Part shown: in pieces, positions 19,765 through 28,068 of the stretch
Position numbering within the stretch: position 1 is the first letter of the stretch
Layout of the letters: every line of letters begins with the position of its first letter
Origin: Deltaproteobacteria bacterium
Lineage (GTDB): Bacteria > Myxococcota > Myxococcia > Myxococcales > Anaeromyxobacteraceae
Assembly: GCA_016214955.1 (NCBI GenBank)
Contig: JACRMN010000019.1
Span: 62,001 to 126,000, forward strand
DNA length: 64,000 nt
Reading direction: 5' to 3'
The notes under the pieces: generated by a model
The model's database searches: none
Told to the model about the DNA's origin: nothing
The model's input: only the letters and a program-made list of their open reading frames with translations
Program-made: the position numbers and the translations under genes

Positions 19765-21438
19765 ATGGTGAAGATGCTTCGAGGGGGCGGCCTGTGGCCG
19801 CTCGTGGCAGCGTGCGTCGCCGCGGTGTCGCTGGGCTGCGGCGGCAGCAAGAAGACCACCACCACCGGAACCACGCAGGGACAGTCCTCCACGACGGTGA
19901 GCGGCTCCGTCTACGTCGCCGGCTCCGTCAGCTACGCCGCCGGCGTCCTCGCCGGCGGGACCGCCATCTCCGCCGCCTCGGTCAAGGTGAACGGCACCAA
20001 GCTCGGCGAGACCAACGAGCAGGGCTACTTCTCGGTGACCGGCGTCCCGGCGGGCGACCGCGTCTCGGTGTGCATCGAGGCGGCGAACCACGTCACCGGC
20101 TGCCGCAACGTGCGGGTGGTGGCCGGGCGCGGCCTGCTGCTCGGCCCCACCGAGCTGCGCGCCTTCGCCGACATCCCCAACTTCGCCGAGGCCAGCATCA
20201 CCGGCGCCGGCACCGTCTCCGACGCCAGCGGCAACGCCCGCGCCGACCTCCCCACCGGCACCATCTGCCGGGCCGACAGGACCACGGTGGTGACCACCGC
20301 CTTCACCTGCGCCATCGCCCCCCTCGACCCCGCCGTCGCCGGCCAGGCGCGCTACGCCCCCGGCTCCTTCGAGGGGCGCACCAGCGGCGGCCAGCAGGTC
20401 AGCCTGGTCTCCGGCGGCATGATGGACATCGTCTGCACGCTCGACGCCACCGGCGAGAAGGTGAACGTCTGCACCGGGAAGACCGCCAGCGTGCGCATCC
20501 CCATCAACACCAGCTGCTCCGACACCGCCCGCTACCCCGCCACCATGCAGTCCTGGGGCTTCGACGAGGCCACCGGCCTGTGGGTCGAGGAGGCCAGCTT
20601 CACCAAGACCTGCGACGGCGGCGGCGTCACCGGCTACTACGCCGGCACCGCCTCCCACTTCTCCTACTGGAACGCCGACCAGGTGGCCAACACCGCCTGC
20701 GTCACCGGCACCATCCTCGGCGGCGACGCGGTCCCGGTCTCGGGCGCCCGCATCTACTGCGAGGGAAGCGACTACTCCGGCGCCTCGGAGGCCTACACCG
20801 GCGACGACGGCAAGTACTGCGTGCAGCTCAAGACCGGCGGCACCGCCTCCTGCGTGGCCACCAAGGGCTCGTTCCAGGCCGCCGCCTTCTCGGTGACCGC
20901 CGGGGCCACCGCCATGGCCTGCGGCAACGCCGCCTGCCAGGCGGTGGCCAACGTGACCCTGAGCGACCCGCTCATCCGCTCGGCGCTCACCTGGGGCGCC
21001 ACGCCTAGCGACCTCGACTCCCACTGGGTGTCGGCGGGCGGCGGCGCCCCGGAGACCCACGTCTACTTCAGCTCCCGCGGCTCGCTGGCGGCAGCCCCCT
21101 ACGCCGCCCTGGACACCGACGACACCTCCTCCTTCGGCCCCGAGGTGGTGACGGTGATGCCGTCCGTTCCCGCCGGCGTCTACCGCTACTGCATCCACGA
21201 CTACTCGAACGGCGGCAGCACCACCAGCACGGTGCTGCAGGGCTCCACCGCCAAGGTGGAGCTGGTGCTGCGCGGCGGCGCCCGCGCCTACCAGGTGCCC
21301 CAGGGGGCCGGGACCGTGTGGCAGGTCTTCGAGCTCACCATCGACGCCAACAGGAACGTGACGGTGCGCGACCTCAACCGGGTGGTGGCCACCGCCGGCG
21401 CCGCCACCGACGCGCTGACCCTCTGCCGGGCCAACTGA
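19765..21438 (+). CDS. Large lipoprotein with carboxypeptidase-regulatory-like domains
   Basis: A 557-residue exported lipoprotein: signal and lipobox VAAVSLGCGGS, then a Thr/Ser-rich tether. GTAISAASVKVNGTKLGETNEQGYFSVTGVPAGDRVSVCIEA is split here by eye into a beta-sandwich repeat of the carboxypeptidase-regulatory (CNA-B-like) type; a second copy begins around VTGTILGGDAVPVSGARIYC. The C-terminal part is a separate beta-rich domain (residues about 400-557) with SDLDSHWVSAGG and THVYFSSRGS. No catalytic residues are evident. Such proteins are common on the myxobacterial surface. GGGGAG lies upstream of the ATG. No function can be named. Confidence 0.7.
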   Translation: MVKMLRGGGLWPLVAACVAAVSLGCGGSKKTTTTGTTQGQSSTTVSGSVYVAGSVSYAAGVLAGGTAISAASVKVNGTKLGETNEQGYFSVTGVPAGDRVSVCIEAANHVTGCRNVRVVAGRGLLLGPTELRAFADIPNFAEASITGAGTVSDASGNARADLPTGTICRADRTTVVTTAFTCAIAPLDPAVAGQARYAPGSFEGRTSGGQQVSLVSGGMMDIVCTLDATGEKVNVCTGKTASVRIPINTSCSDTARYPATMQSWGFDEATGLWVEEASFTKTCDGGGVTGYYAGTASHFSYWNADQVANTACVTGTILGGDAVPVSGARIYCEGSDYSGASEAYTGDDGKYCVQLKTGGTASCVATKGSFQAAAFSVTAGATAMACGNAACQAVANVTLSDPLIRSALTWGATPSDLDSHWVSAGGGAPETHVYFSSRGSLAAAPYAALDTDDTSSFGPEVVTVMPSVPAGVYRYCIHDYSNGGSTTSTVLQGSTAKVELVLRGGARAYQVPQGAGTVWQVFELTIDANRNVTVRDLNRVVATAGAATDALTLCRAN

Positions 21439-21457
21439 CCGGACCCTTCCGGACGCC

Positions 21458-21488
21458 GCGCCCGCCTCGCGCTCCGCGGGGCGGGCGC
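21458..21488 (+). terminator. GC-rich hairpin after the lipoprotein gene
   Basis: GCGCCCGCC and GGCGGGCGC can form a 9-bp perfect stem with a 13-base loop, 20 bp after the stop at 21438. There is no T-run, so it may be a pause site or an RNA-stabilising hairpin rather than a true intrinsic terminator. Confidence 0.4.
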
Positions 21489-21540
21489 CTCCATTCCGGG
21501 GCGGGTAGGATGGCGCGGTCGATCACGCCAGGAGCCCGCC

Positions 21541-22044
21541 ATGCGCTTCCGATTCTGCCCGCAGTGCGGAGCGGTGCTGGCCCGCGGCCCGGTGGCCGGC
21601 CGCGAGCGCGAGCACTGCCCCGGCTGCGGCTACGTCGCCTTCCACAACCCGGCGCCGGTGGGGCTGGCGGTCATCGAGCACCAGGAGCGCCTGGTGCTCA
21701 TCCGGCGCACCGTGGCGCCGCTGGCGGGCTACTGGGCCCCGCCCTCCGGCTACGTGGAGCTGGGGGAGTCGGTGCCCGAGGCGGTGGTGCGGGAGGCCCG
21801 CGAGGAGTGCGGGCTGGAGATCGCGCTCCAGCGGCTGCTCGGCGTCTGGTCCCACCCCGAGGTGAACGCGGTGATCGTCGCCTACCGGGCCCGATCGGTG
21901 GGCGGCGCGCTGGCCGCCGGCGACGACGCCAGCGAGGTGGCCCTCTTCGCGCCCGGCGAGCTGCCGCGCCAGGAGCTGCCCCGGGAGCCCACCGCCACCG
22001 AGCGCTGGTTCCTGCCGCTCATCGACGAGGTGCTCAGGGCCTGA
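21541..22044 (+). CDS. Nudix hydrolase with N-terminal zinc ribbon
   Basis: A 167-residue protein. CPQCG and CPGCG near residues 6-28 form a zinc ribbon, as in NudC-like and related Nudix enzymes. The Nudix box is GYVELGESVPEAVVREAREE followed by CGLE, matching GX5EX7REUXEEXGU. It would hydrolyse a nucleoside-diphosphate-linked compound (NADH-type and ADP-ribose-type substrates are possible) in the cytoplasm. AGGAG stands 9 bases before the ATG. Its end overlaps the convergent isopentenyl-diphosphate isomerase gene by 11 bp. Substrate cannot be read from the sequence. Confidence 0.88.
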   Translation: MRFRFCPQCGAVLARGPVAGREREHCPGCGYVAFHNPAPVGLAVIEHQERLVLIRRTVAPLAGYWAPPSGYVELGESVPEAVVREAREECGLEIALQRLLGVWSHPEVNAVIVAYRARSVGGALAAGDDASEVALFAPGELPRQELPREPTATERWFLPLIDEVLRA

Positions 22045-22585
22045 AGGGCGGCGCCGCCGGCCGCGGCCGTGGGGGGGCCGGCAGGGAGGCCAGCACCCGC
22101 CCCAGGCAGCCTCGCAGCCACACGGTGAAGCGCAGCGGGTCGTGCTCCACCTCGCGCCGCAGCGCCCCCGGGGCCACCCAGCGCCAGGCCGAGGCCTCCC
22201 GCGGGTCCGGCGAGGGCCTGCCCTCGAACTCGCCCACCAGCAGGTGGTCGATCTCGTTCTCGCTGAGGCCGCCGTCGAGCCGGGCCTGGTAGCGGTAGGT
22301 CCCGAGCGGGCGCAGCGCGCAGGCCAACCCCATCTCCTCCTGGAGCCGGCGCCGCGCTGCGGCCTCCAGCGGCTCGGCGGGCCGCGGGTGGCCGCAGCAG
22401 GTGTTGGACCACTGGCCGGCCGAGTGGTACTTGCCGTCGGCGCGGCGCTGCAGCAGCAGCCGGCCGGCGCCGTCGAAGACGAAGATGGAGAAGGCCCGGT
22501 GCAGCAGCCCGGCCCGGTGGGCCGCGAGCTTCTCCTCGCTCCCCCGCGCCACGTCGGCCTCGTCCACCAGCACCACGCGCTCCAT
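22034..22585 (-). CDS. idi: Isopentenyl-diphosphate delta-isomerase, type 1
   Basis: A 183-residue Nudix-fold isomerase. SNTCCGHPRPAEPLEAAARR carries the active-site Cys, and RRLQEEMGL the metal-binding and catalytic glutamates; the start HRAFSIFVFDGAGRLLLQRR is typical of Idi. It converts IPP to DMAPP. The gene is the last of a minus-strand run that begins with ppsA: it lies 23 bp after the TIGR02444-like gene, which overlaps the phosphoesterase gene, which overlaps ubiX. Because UbiX uses a dimethylallyl phosphate derived from DMAPP, its place here may not be accidental. Confidence 0.9.
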   Translation of the reverse strand: MERVVLVDEADVARGSEEKLAAHRAGLLHRAFSIFVFDGAGRLLLQRRADGKYHSAGQWSNTCCGHPRPAEPLEAAARRRLQEEMGLACALRPLGTYRYQARLDGGLSENEIDHLLVGEFEGRPSPDPREASAWRWVAPGALRREVEHDPLRFTVWLRGCLGRVLASLPAPPRPRPAAPPFRP

Positions 22586-22608
22586 GCTCGCTCCTTCCCC
22601 GGGTGATC

Positions 22609-23130
22609 CTAGTCGCGCCCGCCCCCTGGCGCCGGCGGGATCCCCGCAGCCGACCGCAGGGTGTCGAGGTGGCGGGCGCCCGCCCCTCCGGCCGGCGCCC
22701 GGAGCAGGCGGCGGTAGCGCTCCAGGCCGTCGGCGCCCCCCGCTGCCGGACGCGAGGGCCGCCGGCCCGCGGCGCAGCCGGCCAGGAGCCGCTGCTCCAC
22801 CTGCTCGGCGCGGAGCTCCGCCGCCTGGGCGGCGCGCCGCACCGGCTCGACCCAGGCGCGGGCCGGGCCGGCGATCCGCCGCAGCCGCCGCCGGACCCGC
22901 CGCAGGGGCAGCACCGCCTCGGCGCGCCAGCCGGCGACCTGGCGCTGCGCCCGCCGCAGCAGCGCCGCGTCGGCGCGGCGCCCGAGCCGCTCCAGCCAGC
23001 AGCAGAGGAGGAGCAGGTTGACGTCGGCCCCCCAGCGCTCCTGGAGCCAGAGGCAGGCCGCCTCCACCCCCGGCCGGGCGTAGAGGGCCAGGGAGAAGCG
23101 CCACAGGTGACGCCAGCCCGCCTCAGCCAC
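22609..23130 (-). CDS. TIGR02444-like (DUF2390) protein of unknown function
   Basis: A 173-residue Ala/Arg/Leu-rich protein. The N-terminus LWRFSLALYARPGVEAACLWLQERWGADVNLLLLCCWLERLG resembles, in its separate pieces, the TIGR02444 family (pattern FWxFSLxxYxxPGVxxACLxLQ with DVNLLLFxxWL). The rest is helical with many Arg residues and a disordered tail. Function is unknown in the family. The GTG start at 23130 overlaps the end of the phosphoesterase gene by 8 bp, so the two are coupled. My family call is by memory of the motif. Confidence 0.6.
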   Translation of the reverse strand: MAEAGWRHLWRFSLALYARPGVEAACLWLQERWGADVNLLLLCCWLERLGRRADAALLRRAQRQVAGWRAEAVLPLRRVRRRLRRIAGPARAWVEPVRRAAQAAELRAEQVEQRLLAGCAAGRRPSRPAAGGADGLERYRRLLRAPAGGAGARHLDTLRSAAGIPPAPGGGRD

Positions 23131-23905
23131 GCGCGCCTCGCGGGACCGTCTGGAGGAACCAGCGCCGGCTCCCCTCCAGCGCCAGGCAGGTGAGCACCCC
23201 GGTGCGATAGGCGCCGGTGTCGATGCCGATGCGGTTGGGGCGCACCTCGGGCTCGCGCGTCACCGAGTGGCCGTGGACCACCACCGCGCCGTGGTCCCGC
23301 TCCGACTCCAGGAAGGGACGGCGGATCCACATCTGGTCGTGCCGGCTCTGCGCCGGCAGCGGCACCCCCGGGCAGACGCCGGCGTGCACGAAGTGGTAGC
23401 CGCCCTCGCCGTGGCTCACCGGCAGGCTGCGGAAGAAGGCCAGGTGCTCCTCCGGCAGCGCCTGCCGCAGCCCCTGGCGCAGCGCCTCCAGCGAGCCGCG
23501 CCCTGGCGCCGGCCGCACGCCGTAGTGGGCCAGCGCCTCCAGGCCGTCGTAGTCGAACCAGTGGCGGCCGGCGGCGTGATCGCCGTCGAGGTAGCGCAGC
23601 AGCAGGTCCTCGTGGTTCCCGCGCAGGGCCACCCGCTCGAAGCCAGGGGCCTCCCAGCGCCGCAGCAGCTCCACCACGCCGCGGGAGTCGAGGCCGCGGC
23701 TGACGTAGTCGCCCAGCATCACCAGGACGCGGCGCCGGGCCGGGTGCCACGCCGCGTCGGCCACCACGCCCGCCAGCAGCTCCTCCAGCAGGTCGATCCT
23801 GCCGTGGACGTCGCCGACGGCGTAGACCACCGCACCTTCCGGCACCGCGGCCCCGGGCGCGCCGGCGGCGCTGGCGGGCGCGACCTGGCGCAGTTGCACC
23901 CTCAC
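23123..23905 (-). CDS. Calcineurin-like metallophosphoesterase (Ser/Thr-phosphatase family)
   Basis: A 260-residue protein with the full metal-binding series: GDVHG (about 32-36), GDYVSRG (about 65-71), GNHE (about 96-99), VHAGVCPG and VHGHSV. This is the PPP-type bacterial phosphatase or diadenosine-tetraphosphatase-like group, with a di-metal centre. Substrates range from phosphoproteins to nucleotides and small phosphate esters. The GTG start at 23905 overlaps the ubiX stop by 4 bp, so it belongs to the same transcript as the phenol genes. A role on phenylphosphate or on DMAPP (to give DMAP for UbiX) is a guess from position. A Ser replaces the usual Asp in the GDxxDRG motif. Confidence 0.85.
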   Translation of the reverse strand: MRVQLRQVAPASAAGAPGAAVPEGAVVYAVGDVHGRIDLLEELLAGVVADAAWHPARRRVLVMLGDYVSRGLDSRGVVELLRRWEAPGFERVALRGNHEDLLLRYLDGDHAAGRHWFDYDGLEALAHYGVRPAPGRGSLEALRQGLRQALPEEHLAFFRSLPVSHGEGGYHFVHAGVCPGVPLPAQSRHDQMWIRRPFLESERDHGAVVVHGHSVTREPEVRPNRIGIDTGAYRTGVLTCLALEGSRRWFLQTVPRGARG

Positions 23906-24534
23906 GTGCCGGAGGCGGGCAGCGCGGTGAGCTGGTGGCCGGCCCAGCGCTGGAAGAGCCGGTGCTCGATGCCCACCTGGTCGAGCGCCTTGCCGATGCT
24001 CTGGTGGACCAGGTCCATGATGGTCTGCGGGTGATGGTAGAAGGCCGGCATGGGCGGGAGGATCACCGCGCCGTAGTCGGCGGCGCGGGCCATGAGCTCG
24101 AGGTGGCCCTTGTGCAGCGGGGTCTCGCGCACCATCAGCACCAGCCTGCGCCTCTCCTTCAGCGTCACGTCGGCGGCCCGCACCACCAGGTTGTAGGTGA
24201 AGGAGTTGGCGATGGCGGAGAGGGTCTTGATGGTGCAGGGCGCGACGATCATGCCCCGGGTGCGGAAGGAGCCGCTGGCGGGCGAGGCGCCCACGTCCTT
24301 GTTGGAGTGGACCACGGTGGCCAGGGACCGCACCTCCTCGATGGAGTAGGGCGTCTCGATGCCCAGGTTCATCCCCGCCGCCTCGCTGAGGATGAGGTGG
24401 GTCTCGTGGCCCAGGTCCCGCAGCACGCGCAGCAGCTCGACGCCGTAGACGACGCCGGTGGCGCCGGTGATGGCCACCACCAGCGGGAGCTCGGCGCCGC
24501 GGGCGCCGGCCTCGCGAAGCTCGCCGGGGCTCAT
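23902..24534 (-). CDS. ubiX: UbiX-type flavin prenyltransferase
   Basis: A 210-residue flavoprotein. LPLVVAITGATGVVYGVELL (about 16-35) is the FMN/phosphate-binding start, and IVAPCTIKTLSAIANSFTYN, the RRLVLMVRETPLHKGHLELM pair and ILPPMPAFYHHPQTIMDLV are UbiX/Pad1 motifs. It prenylates FMN with dimethylallyl phosphate to give prFMN, the cofactor of UbiD enzymes. A UbiD gene lies three genes upstream. The ATG at 24534 overlaps the ppsC stop (ATGA). The first 15 residues are an extra tail. It could instead be a subunit of the carboxylase, as UbiX-like proteins have sometimes been annotated. Confidence 0.9.
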   Translation of the reverse strand: MSPGELREAGARGAELPLVVAITGATGVVYGVELLRVLRDLGHETHLILSEAAGMNLGIETPYSIEEVRSLATVVHSNKDVGASPASGSFRTRGMIVAPCTIKTLSAIANSFTYNLVVRAADVTLKERRRLVLMVRETPLHKGHLELMARAADYGAVILPPMPAFYHHPQTIMDLVHQSIGKALDQVGIEHRLFQRWAGHQLTALPASGT

Positions 24535-25211
24535 GCCGCCAGCTCCCGGCCCGCCTGCTCGTGGCGCGCCGCCACCCGGAACCCGCCGGCCTCCAGCGCC
24601 GCCACCACGCCGGAAACGTCGGGGGAGTGGAAGCGCAGCACCACGCTGCTGCCCGCCTCGGCGGCCTCGTCGCCGGGCGGCGTCATGGGGTAGACGGCGT
24701 GGAGCTGGGCCCCGGCGGCCTCGGCCACGTCGATGATCCGGCCGAGCACGCCCGGCCCCAGGCGCAGCGGCGCCAGCGTCACCCCGTTGCGCTTCTCCCA
24801 GGCGCCGACGGCGTGGGCCGCCAGGTCGAAGATCTCGCTGGCGGAGATGGTGCCCACCACCCGCTCGCCTTCCATCACCAGGAGCTGGGCCACGTGGAGC
24901 TCCCGCCCCTTCTTGAGGCACCGCTCCATGGTGTCGTCCACCCGGACCGTGCCCGGGTTGCGGACCATCACGTCGCGCACCCGGAGCCGCTCCAGGAAGA
25001 AGGCGTACTCGTCCTGGTTCTGGGTGCGGAGCACGAAGTGCTCGAGCCGCATCAGGTTGCTGTGGGTCACCAGCCCCCGCAGCCGGCCGCGCTCGTCGGT
25101 CACCGGCAGGCACTGCACCCCGTGCTCGTCCAGGAGCCGGCGGGCCTCCGAGACCAGCGTCTCGCCCCGCACCGTCACCGGGTTCCGCTTCATCCAGTTG
25201 CCGACGATCAT
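24531..25211 (-). CDS. ppsC: Phenylphosphate synthase subunit 3 (CBS-pair protein)
   Basis: A 226-residue protein with two CBS domains: NWMKRNPVTVRGETLVSEA at the start of the first and VRDVMVRNPGTVRVDDTMER at the start of the second. A C-terminal part (about 145-226) has an ACT-like pattern. The size (about 24 kDa) and the CBS pair match protein 3 of the Thauera phenylphosphate synthase, which stimulates the activity of proteins 1 and 2. CBS pairs usually bind adenine nucleotides, so it may sense ATP or AMP. It lies 19 bp after the UPF0261 gene and overlaps ubiX. The gene name rests on context as well as domain content. Confidence 0.8.
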   Translation of the reverse strand: MIVGNWMKRNPVTVRGETLVSEARRLLDEHGVQCLPVTDERGRLRGLVTHSNLMRLEHFVLRTQNQDEYAFFLERLRVRDVMVRNPGTVRVDDTMERCLKKGRELHVAQLLVMEGERVVGTISASEIFDLAAHAVGAWEKRNGVTLAPLRLGPGVLGRIIDVAEAAGAQLHAVYPMTPPGDEAAEAGSSVVLRFHSPDVSGVVAALEAGGFRVAARHEQAGRELAA

Positions 25212-25230
25212 GGACGCCTCCTCCTCGCCC

Positions 25231-26481
25231 TCACGCCACCGCCTGGGCCTGCGCGCCGCGGAAGAGCCGGGCCAGCTCGTCCACCGCCACCCGGGCGAAC
25301 TCGGGCGTGTAGAGGTGCAGATCCACCTCTCGCACCCGCCCCGGCTCCCGCAGCCGCTCGCGGAGCCGGGCCACGAAGGCGGCGTCGGCGGCCGGGTCGT
25401 GCATGGGCCGCCCCTCCCTGTCGAGCGAGGACCAGCCGCGCAGGGGGACCAGGAAGGTCCAGGGGCCGCGCGCCTGGTCGAGCCGCTCGGCGACGACGTC
25501 GGCGGCCCGGCGCAGCTCGTCGGCCGTGGTGCGGACCTGGACCCGCAGCGCGTCCTGCACGTACTGCACCCGGTCCCGGGTCCTCTCCAGCATGTCGGGC
25601 CGGCCGCCGTAGGAGAGGATGTCGAGGCCGCAGGGGGCCAGCACCATGGGGATGCCGGCCCGCACGGCGGCCAGCAGCCGCTCCGGCCCGGGGTCGCGGT
25701 TGCCCTGGAACAGGTTCTCCACCACCCCGCCGGTGCACAGGTCGAGCACCGCCTGGAAGCCCCCGGCGCGGATCATGTCCTCCATGGCGCGGTCGCCCTT
25801 GCCCTGGGCGTGGCACACCACCGGGAGGAAGCCCGCCTCCTCCAGCATGGGCAGGGCGCTCTGCACCGCCATCTCGCCGAAGCCGAAGGAGGTGACCGCC
25901 ACGCAGGGCCTGTCGAAGACGAAGTGCGTTCCCTGCGTCAGCTCCACCATGCCGCAGATGGCCCCCACGGCGTTGACGATCTGGGCCTTGAGCAGCGGGT
26001 TCATCTTCACGATGTCGAGCACCGTGTGGTGCATGGTGATGTCGGCGGTGCCCACGTACTTGTCGATGTAGGCGGGGTGGGCGGCCATGGGCGAGGCCAT
26101 GAGCTTGGGCATGCCGAAGGGCAGGCGCTTCATCACCGAGGTGGCCACCAGGGTGGCGGTGCCGCCACCGATTCCGATGACCCCGTGGACGCGTCCGGCC
26201 GCCACCAGCTCCTCGAGGATGGCGGCCGCCCCGGCGATCTGGTTGCGGGTGGCGGCGTCCCTGTCGGAGCGGTACTTCTCCCGCACCTGCTCGATGGACA
26301 TGCCGCCCCGGGCCGCCACCTCCTCGGTGCGCACGTCGCCGGGGAAGGGGGGCGGCTCCTCCATGCTGAAGTCGAGGAACAGGGCCTCGTGGCCGCGCGA
26401 GGCGATGAGCTCCTTCACGAAGGCGATGTCCTCGCCGCGCGTGTCCAGGTTGCAGACGATGGCGATGCCCTTCTTGCCCAT
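25231..26481 (-). CDS. UPF0261 / Tm-1-like ATP-binding protein in the phenol cluster
   Basis: A 416-residue cytoplasmic protein of the UPF0261 family (Tm-1-like N-terminal domain): IAIVCNLDTRGEDIAFVKEL at the start, VIGIGGGTATLVATSVMKRLPFG split here as the central Gly-rich loop, SPMAAHPAYIDKYVGTADI and GTHFVFDRPCVAVTSFGFGE. The plant Tm-1 homologue binds ATP; the bacterial function is mostly unknown. It sits inside the run between ubiD (26 bp before) and ppsC (19 bp after), so it is surely co-transcribed. ATG at 26481. A role as chaperone, activator or subunit of the carboxylase is possible, and is not shown by the sequence. Confidence 0.88.
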   Translation of the reverse strand: MGKKGIAIVCNLDTRGEDIAFVKELIASRGHEALFLDFSMEEPPPFPGDVRTEEVAARGGMSIEQVREKYRSDRDAATRNQIAGAAAILEELVAAGRVHGVIGIGGGTATLVATSVMKRLPFGMPKLMASPMAAHPAYIDKYVGTADITMHHTVLDIVKMNPLLKAQIVNAVGAICGMVELTQGTHFVFDRPCVAVTSFGFGEMAVQSALPMLEEAGFLPVVCHAQGKGDRAMEDMIRAGGFQAVLDLCTGGVVENLFQGNRDPGPERLLAAVRAGIPMVLAPCGLDILSYGGRPDMLERTRDRVQYVQDALRVQVRTTADELRRAADVVAERLDQARGPWTFLVPLRGWSSLDREGRPMHDPAADAAFVARLRERLREPGRVREVDLHLYTPEFARVAVDELARLFRGAQAQAVA

Positions 26482-26507
26482 GGCGTGCCTCCCGGCGAGC
26501 GGGGCGG

Positions 26508-28013
26508 CTACTTGGCCTTCTTCACCTCGGGCTTGGAGAGCCTGTCGATCATCCCGGCCACCGGGCTCTGGCCGGCGAAGCCGTACTCGTTCCACCGGCT
26601 CGAGACCTTCTGGAGCATGGCGCGGTCCATGAAGATCTCGTTGGGCTTGTTCTCCCACTCGTAGGGGGTGCAGGCGTCGAGCACGATGCGGCTGGTGATG
26701 TGGCGGGCCTCGATCGGCAGGCCGGGATCGAGCGGGGTGGAGCGGCCGCGGTTGATGATCTGGGCCGAGCGCTTGGGGTCGAAGCGGGTCGAGAGGGCCC
26801 ACATCACCCGGTCCCAGTCGTCGGCCTCGATGTCGTGGTCGACGACGATGACGCCCTTGACGCCGTAATGACCGGTGGTGCTGGCGATCACGGCGTCGCC
26901 CACGTGGTTGGGGTGGCCGGGGTACATCTGCCGCACCGAGACAACGGCCCAGAAGCGGCCGCAGGCCTCGGGCGGGATGAAGACGCTCTGGATGCCCGGG
27001 ACCTTCATGGTCTCGAGGTCGTGCCAGAGCGTGGCCGTCCGGTTGAGGGACTGGATCATGTGGATGTCGTTGATGGGCTTGCCCACGGTGGTGGCCCACA
27101 TCACCGGATCGTTGCGGTGCAGGATGCGCTTGATGCGCAGCACCGGCTTGGGGAAGTCCTTGCCCTTGTTGCCCGAGTAGTAGCCGGTGTACTCCCCGAA
27201 CGGCCCCTCCTCCATGAGCTCGTTGGGGTCGATGAAGCCCTCGGCGATGATCTCGGCGTTGGCCGGCAGGGTGAGGCCGGTGAGCTCCGACTTGAAGACC
27301 GGCACCGGGCGTCCGCGCAGCGAGCCGGCGATGTCGTACTCGTCCACCTGGGCGCTCACCAGGGTGGAGCCTGCCAGGAACAGCACCGGGTCGGTGCCCA
27401 CCACGTAGGCGGCCGGCATCAGCTCCCCGCGCGCCTGGTACTTCTTCATGTGCATGTCGCCGTGCTTGCCCTTGATGATCTGCGACCCGAGGATGTCCTT
27501 GCCCAGCACCTGGGCCCGGTAGGTGCCGCAGTTGGTCCAGCCGGTGTCCGGGTCCATGGTCACCAGGAAGCCGGAGGTGACGAAGAAGCGGCCGCCGTCG
27601 TCCGGGTAGAACCAGGGCGAGGGGAACATGTTGATGTCCACCTTGTCCCCGGTGACCACGTTCTCCTTCACCCTGGGTCTGTCGGTGAACTCGGGCTTGA
27701 TCATCTTCTTGGTGGTCAGCTCCATCCACTTCTTCGCCAGCTGGCTCATGGAGAGCGAAGGATCGAAGCCCAGGGAGATGGCCAGCCGGCTCGAGGTGGT
27801 GAAGGCGCTGGTGAAGACCGGGATCTTGTACCCCTTGACGTTCTCGTAGAGCAGCGCCGGGCCCTTCTGCTCCTCGTTGACCTTGGAGATGTGGCAGAGC
27901 TCGAACTTCCAGTCGACCTCGGCCTTGACCCGGTGCAGCTGCCCGTGGGCCTCCAGGGCGGCGATGTAGCCGCGGATGTCGTCGATGACCGGGAGCTTGT
28001 TGACGTCGTTCAT
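26508..28013 (-). CDS. UbiD-family prFMN-dependent (de)carboxylase, likely phenylphosphate carboxylase
   Basis: A 501-residue UbiD-type enzyme. R166 (TNCGTYRAQV) and E269/E274 (EEGPFGEYTGYY) match the Arg-Glu-Glu catalytic set of the family (R173, E277 and E282 in Fdc1) in spacing. HVGDAVIASTTGHYGVKGVI and VVDHDIEADDWDRVMWALS are also typical. In the Thauera system, UbiD-like PpcA and PpcB carboxylate phenylphosphate to 4-hydroxybenzoate. Here only one UbiD gene is present, with no small PpcC or PpcD subunits in view. It follows ppsB by 55 bp. The substrate is inferred from the ppsABC context. Confidence 0.88.
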   Translation of the reverse strand: MNDVNKLPVIDDIRGYIAALEAHGQLHRVKAEVDWKFELCHISKVNEEQKGPALLYENVKGYKIPVFTSAFTTSSRLAISLGFDPSLSMSQLAKKWMELTTKKMIKPEFTDRPRVKENVVTGDKVDINMFPSPWFYPDDGGRFFVTSGFLVTMDPDTGWTNCGTYRAQVLGKDILGSQIIKGKHGDMHMKKYQARGELMPAAYVVGTDPVLFLAGSTLVSAQVDEYDIAGSLRGRPVPVFKSELTGLTLPANAEIIAEGFIDPNELMEEGPFGEYTGYYSGNKGKDFPKPVLRIKRILHRNDPVMWATTVGKPINDIHMIQSLNRTATLWHDLETMKVPGIQSVFIPPEACGRFWAVVSVRQMYPGHPNHVGDAVIASTTGHYGVKGVIVVDHDIEADDWDRVMWALSTRFDPKRSAQIINRGRSTPLDPGLPIEARHITSRIVLDACTPYEWENKPNEIFMDRAMLQKVSSRWNEYGFAGQSPVAGMIDRLSKPEVKKAK

Positions 28014-28068
28014 GGCGTCTCCGTTGCGGCGTTGGTCCTGCTCCGTGAAGTGCCCTGGCCGGGCGGCG

